From: Dasyornis broadbenti
Lineage: Eukaryota; Chordata; Aves; Passeriformes; Dasyornithidae
Direction: 5' to 3'
Assembly: GCA_013397935.1 (NCBI GenBank)
Contig: VZRN01004204.1
Location: forward strand, 1,746,294 to 1,810,293
DNA length: 64,000 nucleotides
The notes beneath the pieces were generated by a model. That model saw nothing but the letters and a program-made list of their open reading frames with translations, made no database searches and was not told the origin of the DNA. Made by a program: the position numbers and the translations under genes. This document shows positions 1 to 12,773 of this stretch, one piece after another; positions within the stretch are counted from its first letter, which is position 1; the number at the start of each line of letters is the position of its first letter.

Positions 1-3000
1 ACTGAACACACCGAGACTCACACAGATAGAAGCAGAGAGCTGTACTCTTCATTGCAGAAACAGAAGAGTCTTGTAGCATTGCCTATTACTGCCTGTGGTA
101 CCTACATACTCATTAGCACTGTACTAGGGCACCCTGTAGTCTTTTGCTTTTTCCTTGCAGGACTGTTGCTCATATCCCCATGCTGCTACTGAAAGAATTA
201 AAACACAGACAGGCTGACTTGCTCAGTCAAGGAGCACTGCCTGAGCGTGAAGTTAAACCTGCATCTCCAAACTGCAGACAAGACTGCTAATGCTGGCTGG
301 CTTCCTTCCTTGGTAACGTAAGTGTTTGTGTAAAACTTTGTCACTGAGCTGGTGTGGTGATGGGAATTTCTGCAGTGTTTACATAAACCTTGGGCTATCA
401 CAGTTTCCCTGTCTGGCCATCAATCCATTCTCCTGGATAAGAAATTGTTTAATATCTGTTCTGCAGCAGAGATAAAAGCTCCCAAATAATCAGAATGGAG
501 ATGCTTCTGTGAGCACAAGAACTACTCTGAGCTACCCAGAGAAGAAGGAAACTCTGTAGAATGCAAGACTCAAGGACTGAACATTGAATGTAAAATAGAA
601 AACACAAGTGAATTTAAATTTGTTCAGCATCTCAGAGCTCAGGGAGAGAGGGAACAGGTTCCCAGACAGCATGGCCCATTGGAGGCCAGCTGGAAAGCAC
701 TAATACCACATTGTTACAGTCACTCCTGGATGCATTGCTTTCCCTCAAGATTAACTTGGATATGGTTCATGCTCTTCCCAAGCCACATTCCCAAGAATGC
801 ACCCTCAGTCTCACAGAATTCAAATCTCACAGTCAATTCAGACTTCCTGAGTCAGAGGTGCATATATTAGCCCCATAAATTTCTCCAGTTATTTCTTTTA
901 AAATCATGTAAACTTTCAGCATTTATGTTGAGATAAGAGTTCTATGGAAACCTGGGTAAGATAGTTCATACCATGCATGAGAATCATGGCAAGAAGAGGG
1001 AGTTTTAGTTCTATAAAACCTAATTTGTAGCCTCCTAGTTGCAAATAAAGCTTTAAAGATGTTACCACAAAGGCTGATTCATGAGCTTTAAAAGAACTCA
1101 TATATCCATATATAGTAAAATAATAACCTTTGCTGATTTTTTTAAATTTTGTTTTAGACCTGAATTACTCCAATTTTCCAGTGTCTAGCATGATACCAGG
1201 CAAACAGAGAGCCTTTATGCCTAATACTGCTTCTTAACTCTGCTTCTCCAGGTTTATACCCTGTTGTATGTGGTAGTAAGAATGGAGAAACCAATTCAAA
1301 GCTGAAAATACATCAAAAGCCATATGTAGCCACAGGATAGACAGAAATCAACAGAGTCCAACGAATTGTACTTCTATTGTCAAAATTTTCTTCAGTCTTA
1401 ACTTGTTTTGGATGTCTTACTGAAACCTAAACATGAAACACAGTCTGCTACTCTATGAAACAGAGTTGGGGGAAAGGATCTAACCTGTATTTCACAAAAA
1501 CATTTTTTCCTGTTAATCACTGGGTGCTTTGTAATCTACATAATTTTTAAAACATTTCTTTTTTATTTTAGCTTCAAGAGCTGACCTTACAAGTGAAAAA
1601 AAGACCTGCTCAATACTTAAATGACACAAATTTAGGTATTTTCTCTTCATGAATTTTGCATCAAAACAATTCCCTCTGCTTACATATGACATGTCAGCAA
1701 GCAGAAAACTAGAAGAAAAAACACTTTTTTAATACTTCTTTTATATCCTTTCCACAACTGAATTTCTTAGGGGATAGGAAATCTAGGGACCAAGCAAATC
1801 GATGTTATGACATAGACCTTTCAACAACAGACAGTTTGAGCTCACCCTTGAGGCTCAGACAAATTTTTTAATTCCCCAACTGAAGAGAACTCAAGACAGA
1901 CCATTCCTATGTTAGAAAAGACAGACTGTGATCTTCTGGTGTACTTTAAGCTGACAGTGCACATGCATGCAGCAAGGTGTGAGGTACAGGTAAGCAGCTG
2001 AGACAGCTGTCTGGTTGCTTGCTTGGGTTTTATTTTAAAGAGAACACAAATGCTCTGTCAGGACAATTTGAGTCTCAGGGCCTTGCAGCGGTAGCTGCCC
2101 AAGTTTGGGGTGTGTGAGCTTTTCTCTCGTTGTTTTTAGCTTGTTTGTTTGTTTCTTTAATGAAAACAAGCTCATTAGAACAGCTGATGGAAATTAGCAC
2201 CATGGCAAGTTCACAGTGGAAAGTGCAAGTCAGTAAAGCAAACTCAACCTGACAGAGGAATCAACAAATGATACAGGGAAAGGTATTTTCTGAGCTACAA
2301 GAGGAAACGCAGTGCTGCATTTGGAGCATTGGTAGCACAGCTATTTTGCTGGTTAATAAGACAGATGAAGTGTGGTGAAGATTTTTCTAGGCTGGAAGTT
2401 TTAATTCCTCGCTTTCCTGCTGATTCATTACCCATAAACACCATCCTCTGTATGGAACCTAAACTGCCAAAATGCCATTGAGATGGCTGGTTTATTTGGA
2501 CAAGCCTCAAACAAGGGGATTCTGGCTGACCGTGGTCAGTCTATAAACCCTTATTCATTCTGTTCTTTTAAAAAAAGAACGAAAATATCCTAAATAAATA
2601 CCCTCTACCTGAAATTCTGCTCAAGGAAAGGATGAGCTGTGAGTGAGAGATATTAGATACATTGCTTAATACAGCATTGGAGAGTGCTAATGTATCAGAT
2701 GGGAAGGAACATGTACAGAATACAGAGAGAAGCACATGACTGTCCAGGACAACACCTGAACATAAATTAAAGGGCACTTCAGCTCTGCATAGGTTATAGA
2801 GGTTTTCTTCACCTGAACCTCCCAATAATAGATTACTCTCTATGCCAGAAGAAAGGGGGACACACTATGAACACTGCCAAGCATTTCACACCTAAACCAG
2901 CATATTTAGAAATTTAGACTGCCTGAGCTTCCTACACAATCAATGAAAAAAGGTTTCTGCAAAAAAACAACACAGAACGTTTACCAAAGTTCCTGTTGCA

Positions 3001-6000
3001 GTCAATGGAGAAAAATTAACCTAATTGGTGCACAAGAAAACTAAACCAGTTGCATTAAACCAAGAGGCATGAATCTCCCTCTGCAGCACAACACACAAGC
3101 AACTGTTGGAGCATATACATCTGGGAAGGCAAGAAATGAGCTCAAATATTTCCAAAAATCATGACAGAACATGGTCCAAGGTAGACATATCAAAATATGG
3201 TGGTACCAGGACTTCCAACTTTTGCCTGCCTTTTCACTGGGTAATATCCCCTCTCTACCTTTTCTAGACAGGATAGAGAAGGCAAGAATGTACAGCTTTG
3301 CTAATTTCCATCTGAAGCACCCAATTCTCTTTTCTGTATCAGCATCCAGCTCTAATGGCTGGTGTAAAATAAGGAATTGCTAGCCAGGGTTGTACTTCCA
3401 GGAGGAAGTTCATAGTACCTCCAAGAAAGCTAAGCAGGGCCAAATAATCTGCACATCCTTTAGGATTTATGAGGATTGCCTCTAACACATGGTATGAAGA
3501 TAAATGCAGAGATGACTGCAGAGAAAACATTTGTCTTCCCTGTTGCAAGCTTGCTCATTCTGAATATAGAATCATTAAATATGGATAGTTAAACCCAGTT
3601 TTTATTAAGCAACCTGCAAGACATCTGCCTAGCGTTTTTTAGCATATTTAACCTTCCTTAATAATGCAGATTTGGAAAAGCAAATCAAGTTATCACTGTG
3701 GTCAACTACATTCATGTCCTGTCAGAATCAAGATTCAACTATCTTCAGCACATACTCAGTTGCTCCACTCAGCTGTAGCAGTTGCATTTCATCATCTCAC
3801 ACTTTCAAATGTCTTTAGGCAGAGACTTTAATTCTCAACATGGACACAGTGGTACCCAAATGGGACACTCAGCTCCTCATTTTAAGGGAAATTAATCACC
3901 AAATGAAAACAGAAGTGGTTTCCAAACTCAAAAGGCAGTCCATAATTTGCTGGGACATTGCTCGCTCAGGTGCATAAATAAATTAAAAATACATTGGTTT
4001 TGAAGGAGAAAGGTTAAATTTGAACCTTTAGCCCCCACAAGACTACTGGAAAGAGACAGGTAATAACATCTATCAAGTCACACCAGAGCACAGTCACTCT
4101 GAGGAGCAGTAAGCAAGATGCAGAGCAGATCAGAAGATCAAGTTCCTGGCCACATAAGTCAGGTTTTTGTAGGACCCAAACAGAGCGTAGAACAAAGTCC
4201 CCCAAGTCAACAAGCAAAACAAGGGGAAATAAAACTTAGGAAGCAAAGAAATCAAAATGCCACCTTAAACCTTCTCTTAGTTCCAATTTAAAGCAAGTTT
4301 TGCAATATGGGGACTGAAATTACATAGAAACATTAGGTAGACCTTTAATTTAACAAAGAAAGAAATGAAACGTTGGTCTGGAAAAGGTGCATTGCACTGA
4401 GGAGGCCTCAGCTATTATCAGAACTTCACTAATGGCAGATGCGTGATATCTCCCCCATCCATTTCCCTTTCTGGTTTTTGTTTTCTTCGGTTGATTAGTT
4501 ATTAGTTGATTTTTTCTCCAAGCTGTTTATTTTTTTTTCCTAAATAAACAAAGCAATTTGCACTAGGGTGCCCTGTTTCCTTGCAGACTACAGAACCTAC
4601 CTTAATAAACTGATTATATATTCATATTAATGAGAAACTGTTTTATCTGCCTGTAATCGGTGTACTATGGACCATGGCCCATTCCTAATGTCACCTATGC
4701 TGAATTAATAAAGCAGATATACTCAGCGTTCAAAGTAAGAACTTCAAAGGTGAGAAAGTAAAAGCATGATTTTGTTAATGTAATCAGGAAACTGCACTGG
4801 AAACAAGGGAAACATAAAGTATGTAAATCAGTAACTGTTTATTCTGCATTATTAAATGAGAAACTGCAGATTGTAGAGGTTTCTGGAATCAGCTGGACTG
4901 TTACTCTACTGAATATAAGCAGAACAAAGTCCTAGCAGCTTAAGCAGCTGTATTTTAGGAATCAAAAGAGAATTTCAGAATCAAAGGAGAAGAAAATCCT
5001 TCCTACAGTCGGTTTACCGTCTTTTTTTTGTGCTTAAAAAAAAGAAAAGAAAAAAACAAACAGCACAAACTGATAATGACTGAGACATAAAATTTAGAAA
5101 AAAAACAGGAACACACTAAACTGACTGTGTGTTGTTGATGAGTTGAATAGAGGCATTTCAACAGTTGAGATCCCTGACCAGAGCAGAGGGTTGCTGAAGA
5201 TCAGCATTACCTAAAAACCCTATTACAATTTTACACCATAAATAAAAATGAGACTATTTTCTGCAAATGATTTAACCATGAAGAATTGTTGCTTTCTATG
5301 AAAAAAAATTCTTTTCTCCCTTTCAGGAGCTAAAAGTCTACTTGCAGTAGGCAGATGTTAATTTCAGTTTGCCAGTTTAATCAAGAAATCAACATTTGCC
5401 TTATTTTTGGTAACCACTTAGACTTCAAACATTGCACTTCTCCAGAAGTTAGTGAGGCAGCCAAACTGCACCTTAATTTTTAAGGAAGCCAGGGAAAGTT
5501 CAGCAGTCCTACTCTGTCTGTGATTCAGTACTGCAGTTGCAGAGTCTTCTTTCCTCCGATAAATCTTTCTTCACTGCTTTCTTGATGCCCGCAGGGTGCT
5601 TCTTCCAACTATCTTCTGACATTCGTGACTCCTCAAAAGATAGTCATCCAAACACAAAGCCCTCAGTTTTCAGCAATTCGTACAAAGGGACCCACAAGAT
5701 TCTCTGAGCACCATGGCCAGCAGCCTGCGGCCTTTGGTTCCTGTACCAGCACTTTGGGGTGTGGTCTGTTCTTTCCTTCATGGCAGCTTATTATCCCTGC
5801 TTTGCCTGGAAGCCACTAAAGCCGTTGCAATCTCCTAGGGAGGGAGATCTGGGGTACCTAATAACCATTCTCAAGCACTGCTTTTAGTGCCAGACAAAAA
5901 GACTCTTGGTTTCACAGAAACCTGCTGATTTTCCTTCATTGCACACTCTTGTTTGCACACTCAAGGTTAAACAGCTTGCAAACTGTGTGGTTGCTGTCTG

Positions 6001-7636
6001 CTCAGAACAGCAAATATTTTTATTATTTGACTTTTCCTCTTTTGTAGCTTGGGGCATTTTCTATTGTCTGGATTACACATGTGTTTTTGAACCATGGAAG
6101 ATCCACAGGGACATTTTCTTATTGTTTTATAGTGGTGCATGGGTTTTGGCACCTGAACTTTTACAAATGCCATGTCAAAAGGCACCACATTTGAGGACAC
6201 AATTTATATACAATTTATATACCATTTATATGCAAGTGTCCTAATAGGAGTCCACAATGTGGGCAACTTCTCTTATTCTCTTACCCTCTTATTCTGTCAC
6301 TCTTAACATCTGCCAACTTTTCAAATGCATTCAGAAAACAGAAATAACTACATTGCACACAAAAATCCATTACAGCAGCCTCCTGACTGTGAGAGTGTGG
6401 TAAACTTAGCAGAACTCAATTAAAGTTTACAGTGCACTTTACCAGGAGGGTAATTTTGTTGTAATCATAGACAAAATCAGATAGGAAGATTGTCATAATG
6501 GCATCAAAGTATGCAGAGACAACACAGCTAAGGGAAGGCCTTTGCTGTGCATTCCAGATCTAAAATCCATTTCAAGCTACCCCTGAACACCTCTGCTTTG
6601 ACCTATTACCCAGATAAAGGCAACCTCAACAGCAGGAGGAAATATTCTACCCAGGCTCTGGTGTTTTAGATACTTTGTCATAAACAAAAGAAATCAAAGA
6701 CAGAATTTTGTTTTAGATTTTTCCCATGAGATTCTCTGAATGAACATCAGGATTCTGAGGTTAAAGATTTTAATTAAATGACTGTAAATTAAAATCTAAC
6801 AATTCACTACCATTTGTGTTAAATCTCATTAAAAATACAAGGCTGCCCTTTGTCCTCCCTACTACCTCCTGGCTTCTGGCTTCCCACAGTCACTGCCAGA
6901 GGAGATAAGAAGTATCCCTGGACATTTTTTTTCCTCTACATCAACATGTAAAATATCCATTCAGGTCTTTCCAGGGACTTCTGCAGATTCAGGGATAGCA
7001 AGATCACAGCCACATACAAATGATATACACAATTATACATGACCTTCCAAGAGAGGCCGAAACACCATTATGATTTACTGATTATTTTCAAAAGCAAAAG
7101 GTCAGAGGTAGACGGGATTCTTTTTCCAAAAGCACAAGGGCAAAACATAGATGGATTTCAGAGAATGCCAGTTGCCAGGTGATGTTGCATCCCCTGATAA
7201 TCTTGTCTCACCACGAGGAATGTTTAGGACTGAAGGTCCACGGTAAAAACACTTACGTGCATATAAAGATGTGTAAGAGCTGTGCACCTGCAGAATGATT
7301 TCCCACAGGATTTTTACCTATGCTTTAACTTGATTTCAGCTTTCCAGTGTGACATAAACGTTACCAAACTCCCCTGCACAAGGAGGAGTTCAAACCATGG
7401 CTGTTATGGCAGACAGAAGATAGCCCTGGAGAAACACCCAGAGTACCCCAGCTGAGCAAGAAGAGCACCCTGGGCTAATGCCCCAGTCTGTGTGCTGTTG
7501 GCTATGAGAGCTCTTGGCCAGTTTATCTACCTGTTAAATCAGCATAGCAGAGTTCAAATTTTTCTAGAAACCTTTAAATGACTCAATCATCTTTTAGGGA
7601 GGGCCACAGAGGGACCAAGAAGATGGAAATTTCTTT
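1..7636. other. Unique-looking AT-rich DNA, no gene recognised
   Basis: I see no recognisable exon, RNA gene or interspersed repeat in this stretch. The longest open frame, 112 codons at 5906-6244 on the plus strand, has no motif or family resemblance I can name and is overlapped by an open frame on the other strand. A small 11-bp tandem repeat sits at 6201-6233. The part at 4440-4860 is rich in TAAT-type core sites but has no coding features. Confidence 0.6.
6201..6233. repeat. 11-bp tandem repeat, three copies
   Basis: The unit aatttatatac occurs twice exactly and then once with three changes (catttatatgc). This is a minimal AT-rich minisatellite, too short to suggest function. It most likely arose by replication slippage. 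Confidence 0.85.
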
Positions 7637-7890
7637 TCATAAAATGGTTTGGGTTGGAATGGGACCTTTAAAGGTCATCTAGTCCAACCCACCTGCAGTA
7701 AGCAGGAACATCTTCAACCAGACCAGTTTGTTCAGAGACTGATCCTTGGATCTGCTCCATGAGATCGCATCTTTCTTGTACTGAGTACCCCAGAGTTGGA
7801 TGCAGCACTCCAGGTGGGCTGGAGTGACAGAATCCCCTTCCTCATCCTGTTTCCATGCTGCTTTTGATACAACCCAGGATATGATCTTCA
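7637..7890 (-). mobile_element. CR1 LINE fragment, 3' end, internally deleted
   Basis: Read on the minus strand this is the end of a CR1 non-LTR retrotransposon: the last part of ORF2 (the C-terminal tail after the reverse transcriptase) followed by the 3' UTR. On the plus strand it opens with gggttggaatgggacctt and agtccaaccc, the reverse complement of the usual CR1 3' end, preceded by a degenerate octamer at about 7637-7650. The minus-strand translation at 7679-7903 contains an HLECCIQLWGTQYKKD-like segment, the counterpart of the CR1 ORF2 C-terminus, which usually reads LECCVQLWSPQYKKD or close to it. About 7740 to 7750 the match jumps, so most of the ORF2-to-3'UTR segment between the two blocks is deleted. 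It is 5'-truncated, as CR1 copies usually are, and not intact. Confidence 0.92.
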
Positions 7891-8023
7891 TGGAATAGTG
7901 CATATATCAAATCTCTCCAGTGAAGAGAGAAGGTTGATAATCTATTTCTTGCCCTCCATTTCTGAAGCAGCCAGAATTTATAAGAACTTATTTATAAGTG
8001 TCAGAGAGACAATGCAGCCCATT

Positions 8024-9290
8024 TGTTCAGCACACTGGGTCAGGCCAGAGGTCCATCTGAGACCTCATCCTCTCACTGACCACTTCCAAAAGCAGAGGCC
8101 AAGGCAGAAGGGTGAGAACAGATCAATCATATTTGGTACTTCCCTCCATTGAGAAACATCTCCAGGACTCTGGGGAACCTCTTGTCTCCTGCATGAATTC
8201 ATCCTGTCTTCCACAGAAACCATGACATTTTTAGTATTCATAACATCCTGTTACAAAGGCTTCTAGGGTATAATTAAACCTCACATGAAAACTATACTTC
8301 TGTCTTTAGAGCCTGGACCATAGGTTCTCGCAGTGAAGCAGACTGTACTTAACTGAGCCCTGACACCTTTCCCATACCACTCAGTGTTGTTACTCACCAT
8401 CATACTCCCAGCAAAGCCTTGTCAGGCCCTGACCATTCTCTGAAACTTTTCCAAGTTGCATCATGTTCATTTTGACATGAAGAGACCAGAGTTTTCGAAA
8501 TACAAGCCACATCTTTGGTACAGTACCATGACTTTTTTTTTTTTTTTGCCTTTCTATTCTACTTTTAATAATGCCAGTACTGCTGGGCTTTTTGACTTCT
8601 GAGCTGATGTGTTCAGGGACCTCTGCCATAAGCTCAGATCTACCTCCCAGGAACTTAATGGCCAGTCCAGAACCCATCATATAATATGGGAAACTACGAT
8701 TGTTTCCCCTCCATGCATCAATTAACATTTATCTATGTTTAATTTGATCTTCGCATCTACTGCCCAGCCACTGAGTCTCATAAGGTCCTTCCATAAATTT
8801 CAGTCAGCCTTCATCTTTACTGTTGTGAATAATGTTTATTGATAGCACTAAATCATGTCCTTAATAACAGTTCTCCCCTTTTCCATTTCATTTATGAATA
8901 TATTGAGAATGAATAGATGAATATGAACAAGTATCAGCACTGATCCCAGCACAAACCCTTTGGAATTCCACTGGCAATTTTCTACTACTGTGAAAACAGA
9001 TCAGAGAGTCCTATTTTCTCTTTATCTCTTTTGAAAGTTTCCTTTGTGTGGCTAAATTAATGGTCATGTATGTAAGCTTCACATGCCATAACTACTCTGT
9101 TTTCTTAAAAGATTTCATGTTTGAGATCTTGTTGAAAGTACTACAAACATCATTTCATCCCACTTTCAAGTGAGAAATTCAACTATGAATTTTACCTTAG
9201 TTGTACAGCTGGTTTGAGGTTTTTTAGGCTGTTTTCTGAAACAAATCAATTAGCTCTAAGAAAAGATTTTCTAACTCATTAAATAGAAAT
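8024..9290 (-). mobile_element. Old, highly diverged CR1-type LINE (ORF2 C-terminal half and 3' UTR)
   Basis: Read on the minus strand this is a long, decayed CR1 copy of the older amniote type that I associate with turtle-like CR1 consensus sequences. Plus-strand landmarks in antisense order are: gggtcaggccagaggtccat near 8038 (3' UTR side); catgaattcatc near 8193 and ataacatcctgttac near 8240; the ORF2 C-terminal region at 8390-8728; atttatgaatatattgag near 8890; and a diverged 'previous-to-last' ORF2 block to about 9290. The minus-strand translation at 8390-8728 aligns by eye with CR1 ORF2: a YYMMGSGLA segment, a TGIIKSRIE segment, then LWSLHVKMNMMQLGKV, which corresponds to the family's FWSPHLKKDI.LE.KV. 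There are many frameshifts and a T15 run (8533-8547) inside it, so it cannot code. Boundaries are good to perhaps 30-50 bp. The exact subfamily is not determined. Confidence 0.85.
8533..8547. repeat. T15 homopolymer inside the old CR1
   Basis: Fifteen consecutive T on the plus strand interrupt the decayed ORF2 of the old CR1. It is probably a later slippage expansion of a short T-run in the element and is likely length-variable. Confidence 0.9.
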
Positions 9291-9972
9291 TTTACTTTAC
9301 TTAAACCTCTACAAGAAGTTTTTAAAAATGAATCAAATCCACAAAATCAAGCACTGACTTCTTAGTGCACATCCAAAAATAACCAATATAAGGCTGAGGC
9401 TGTCTGCAACTTCAGCAAAGACTTGTCTTTTGTCTTATATGCACAAAACTGTTCTTTGCTTACTGTACTGGGCTTCAAGGTATTTCAAAGTGCAGCACTG
9501 AGTTGGATGCTGCGCAGTAAAATAAAAGCCAGGGTCAATAGAAGCATTTATCTCAAGGGGAGTTAAAAGAAGATTTCCATTTATCAAAACATTTCAGTGA
9601 GGCAGAAATTTACATTGACCAAGGCACAAAAGACCATTAATCAGTCTGACCCTCCTCCTACTCTCCCACATCAGGATCGATGCCAACAGAGCTAGAGCAT
9701 ATAGAGCTCCAGCTGTGCTAAATGCCTAGGGTTATGGAGATTTTCCTCACAATCCAGGATTTCGAGTCATGATGCTCGACCTCCTCCTGCTGCCTAATTG
9801 TTGTGTTCAGTTCAGACAGGAAACACGTTATCTTCCATCCTCACATGACAACATTCATCTCTACATGACACCAAACAGTTTTACGGGGTGGGAAGGCTGA
9901 CAACCCCTTCTCTCCCACATGTCTAGAGCCATCTCAAACTAAAGCGTCTCAGCTTCAGCAACAGTAGCACTC
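9291..9972. other. No feature seen between two CR1 copies
   Basis: I see no gene or recognisable repeat. The far end of the old CR1 may extend slightly into this stretch. Confidence 0.5.
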
Positions 9973-10093
9973 AGATTGGCGGGGGCTTTAAGCAACCTGG
10001 TCGAGTGGAAGGTTTCCTTGTGCATGGCACAGGGGTGGGAAATAGGTGATCTTTAAGGTCCCTTCCATCCCTAGCCATTCTGTGATTCTATGA
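9973..10093 (+). mobile_element. CR1 LINE 3' UTR tail
   Basis: This is a plus-strand, severely 5'-truncated CR1 of about 120 bp. It carries the typical 3' UTR order: ctttaagcaacctggtcgag, then gtggaaggt, a degenerate copy of the 'cctgcccatggcaggggg' block, gatctttaaggtccctt, and the terminal octamer microsatellite cattctgtgattctatga. Retained octamers mark the true 3' end used for target-primed reverse transcription. It lies in the opposite orientation to the two CR1 copies just upstream, so it is a separate insertion. Confidence 0.93.
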
Positions 10094-11907
10094 GATGATA
10101 ACAAGCAGCTATTTCATATCAAACTTGAAGGAAACCTTACTCCTGAAGAATCTCCACACTGCAAGCAGCAGCAGCAGCAGGAGGACAGATGGTTGCAATT
10201 ACAACAAGGTGCCTGGTTGACAGTAAGAGCAGTCCAGTGCAGTGTGGTTGCAGCCTGCAGCAACACTGAGAGGGAAGCCAGAGAATGATCAGGGTGATTT
10301 TATGGAAGATGGATGCCAGAACTGTCCGGCACTCTTAAGCAAGATCACAAAATCCCCCAGAACTTCTGTCCTAAGGAGCACATAGCTACCAACACAGCGT
10401 ATAATTTTGGGGTCTACACTGCTACATTGTGTTTTCAGTTGTGCCAATCACACCCCATCCCGAAGGACTGTGTATCAAGTTACAGCCAGTAAGAAGTAGC
10501 AAACCTTGTATTCTACCAGTTTCTACACAAAACATCTTTTCTTTTTATTGCCCTTCATCACAAAGTCAAAAGAAATACAAATAAGTTTAAAAAGTTATAT
10601 TTGAGATGTATATGTGGGGCTTCAATTTCATTACCAAAATCTGAAAAAAAATGCTGATTGAAATTCCCCTGCACTTGCTTACTCTAAGGAAATTGGATTC
10701 CATTGTCCTCTCACTGACACTACTCTGAAGTGTCAAGTAACTCTATTAAAGTCAATGGAGCTGTACTTAAATATATCCTCTGGGAACAAATTAGATCTGT
10801 GATTTTCATAGCATGCAAATTTCCAATCTACTTCCACATGATTAATCATATTTTTAACATCTGTGGATAATTTCTTTCTTCCCAAACTACCATCGTTGCA
10901 CTGGCCATTGCTATCCTTTCACAAACACCTTTTAGACAAGTTTCACACCTACACCGCATTGACGTGGGAGGTGAGATATCACAGGCTCCATGGAATCAAA
11001 GTTCCTGAATCTTTAAACTCTGAAAATCTTGCACTGAAAAAATCATATATTAAATTAATGAAAAGTAGCAGCAGTTCTCCTAAGGTTCTCTCCTGGCCCA
11101 TCACTGTCAGATTTTTAATATATTAGAAGAAAACACAGAAAATTTCAAGGCAAGCCTCAAAACTGTAATTAAGAGGAAATGCTTTGGTTATTTATAGCTG
11201 GCTATTCCCATTTAGTAGCCTATACTAATTTACTCTTTATTGCATCAATCTCTTTTTTGTTAGAAAAGAAAAGAGAAATTTAATCTTGGCATTAATGCTA
11301 TCAGATACTGGGGAGGGGAATAGTCATAATAACTGCATCTCTGAAGATGGAAATAATTCAACACGGCCATGCAAATACATTCAGCAAATTAAAGATTACT
11401 GGCTACCTTCAGCACGGCAAGAGCCTATACTTAGTTGTCATTATGTGCTTGTGTTGTGCAATCTTGGTAAAGCATTGAAGAAAGCTTTGTTTTGATTAGA
11501 AAAAACACTCTTTAAAGTCTGCATAATCTAACACTACAGACTGCACCAGTTCCTTGAAAAACATTCAAGCACAAACTACAGAAGTCCATCAATTTACTTT
11601 TTTCTTTTTCCCCTAAAAGAAATAACTACACTGTAATTCCTTCCCTCTCCATTTGTATTCTTTCTCTCATCAGACAGCTAATAGCCCCACCTGTCCTTTA
11701 GGAAAAAGAAAAAGCAGCAGTCTGTCTCAGAGTATCTTCACACACCTTTCCCCTTATTTCCCCTCTCTCTCCAAAGGCAGCAGAAGAAAAAGAAATATGC
11801 CTGAGATTAATTCTTATCACCAGCTCTGCAGGGCTGTCATTTTAGGAGTTCCCGAAGCTATTTCTTCTGGCTCTTCCACCTGCAGGCTCTGGAGGCAGCA
11901 ATAAGGG
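10094..11907. other. Unique-looking DNA, no gene recognised
   Basis: Nothing is recognised beyond a short (AGC)5 run at 10164-10180. The open frames at 10863-11126 and 11653-11904 show no domain or codon pattern I can support as coding. Confidence 0.55.
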
Positions 11908-11999
11908 AAAAAAAAAAAAANNNNNNNNNNNNNNNNNNNNNNNNNNNNNNNNNNNNNNNNNNNNNNNNNNNNNNNNNNNNNNNNNNNAAAAAAAAAAAA
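11908..11999. other. Assembly gap inside a poly(A) run
   Basis: Sixty-seven N at 11921-11987 are bounded by A13 on the left (11908-11920) and A12 on the right (11988-11999). The gap is therefore inside one A-homopolymer or A-rich tract whose true length is unknown. The gap size is not a round number, so it is probably an estimated or masked length rather than a default scaffold gap. Confidence 0.95.
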
Positions 12000-12740
12000 G
12001 AAGCCAAAGGCTTATTCACCAAACAGCAATTAAATATGAAGTGGCAGTGCCTGCCTTTACTTGCAGCACCTGGCTGCAAAAGCTGAGACTGCAGCAGGAC
12101 AGAGGTTTCTTTCCAGCTCCTAATTGCTCTCTACAAGCCTTTCAGAGAGTGACAAAAGACTGAACAGTAGCTGGTACCTTAACCCCTTCTTTCTAGGTGT
12201 ATATGTCTGCCTCTTGGCTTTCTCCTCCTTCTCCCCTCCTCTGGTTCTTGCTGTCTGCTTCTTTCTCAGCTCATGCAGCAAATCCATTCCCTCAGCCAGG
12301 CTAGAGCAGGCACTGATGCCCTTCCACAGAGTGCCAGGCTGTACCAGCCCCTCTCCAGGCCTGGGATCGCCACGTGTGCTCAGGGAACCTCAGCAGGAGT
12401 CTGGAGATCCTTTTGCTGAAGGCAGAACCCACCCTGACACATCTGCCACAAAGATGCTTTTCACAGCTGCCCCAATCCTTCACCACTGGAGCCTGTTTGT
12501 AGGCCTGTGTTTCTACCATAGGCTAGCGAGGTCAGAGGAGATACATATTGCACTTCTGAAACACCAGGATATGCAGCTCTGAGACATTTAAAAATTGCCC
12601 AGAACCTGTTAAATCCCCAATTAACACTGTTTGACTTCAAGAGCAAATACCAAGAAAAATCTGTAAGTCAGAACCAAAGGAAGCCAGGTGGGGTTCAACC
12701 AGAGATCCTGTGAACTGATGTCACAGCATTTCACCCAGTC

Positions 12741-12773
12741 CTGGACAACACCTGGACAACACCTGGACAACAC
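12741..12773. repeat. 11-bp tandem repeat, three exact copies
   Basis: Three perfect copies of ctggacaacac stand head to tail. Perfect identity suggests a recent slippage event, and the locus may vary in copy number between individuals. Confidence 0.95.

Noticed and set aside
5906..6244. 112-codon frame with hydrophobic stretches that could suggest membrane segments
   Set aside because: T-rich codons in AT-rich DNA give hydrophobic residues by chance; it runs into a low-complexity tandem repeat and no family is recognised.
12124..12582. 152-codon open frame
   Set aside because: It starts with TTG, overlaps open frames on the opposite strand, lies in a GC-richer patch and shows no recognisable domain.
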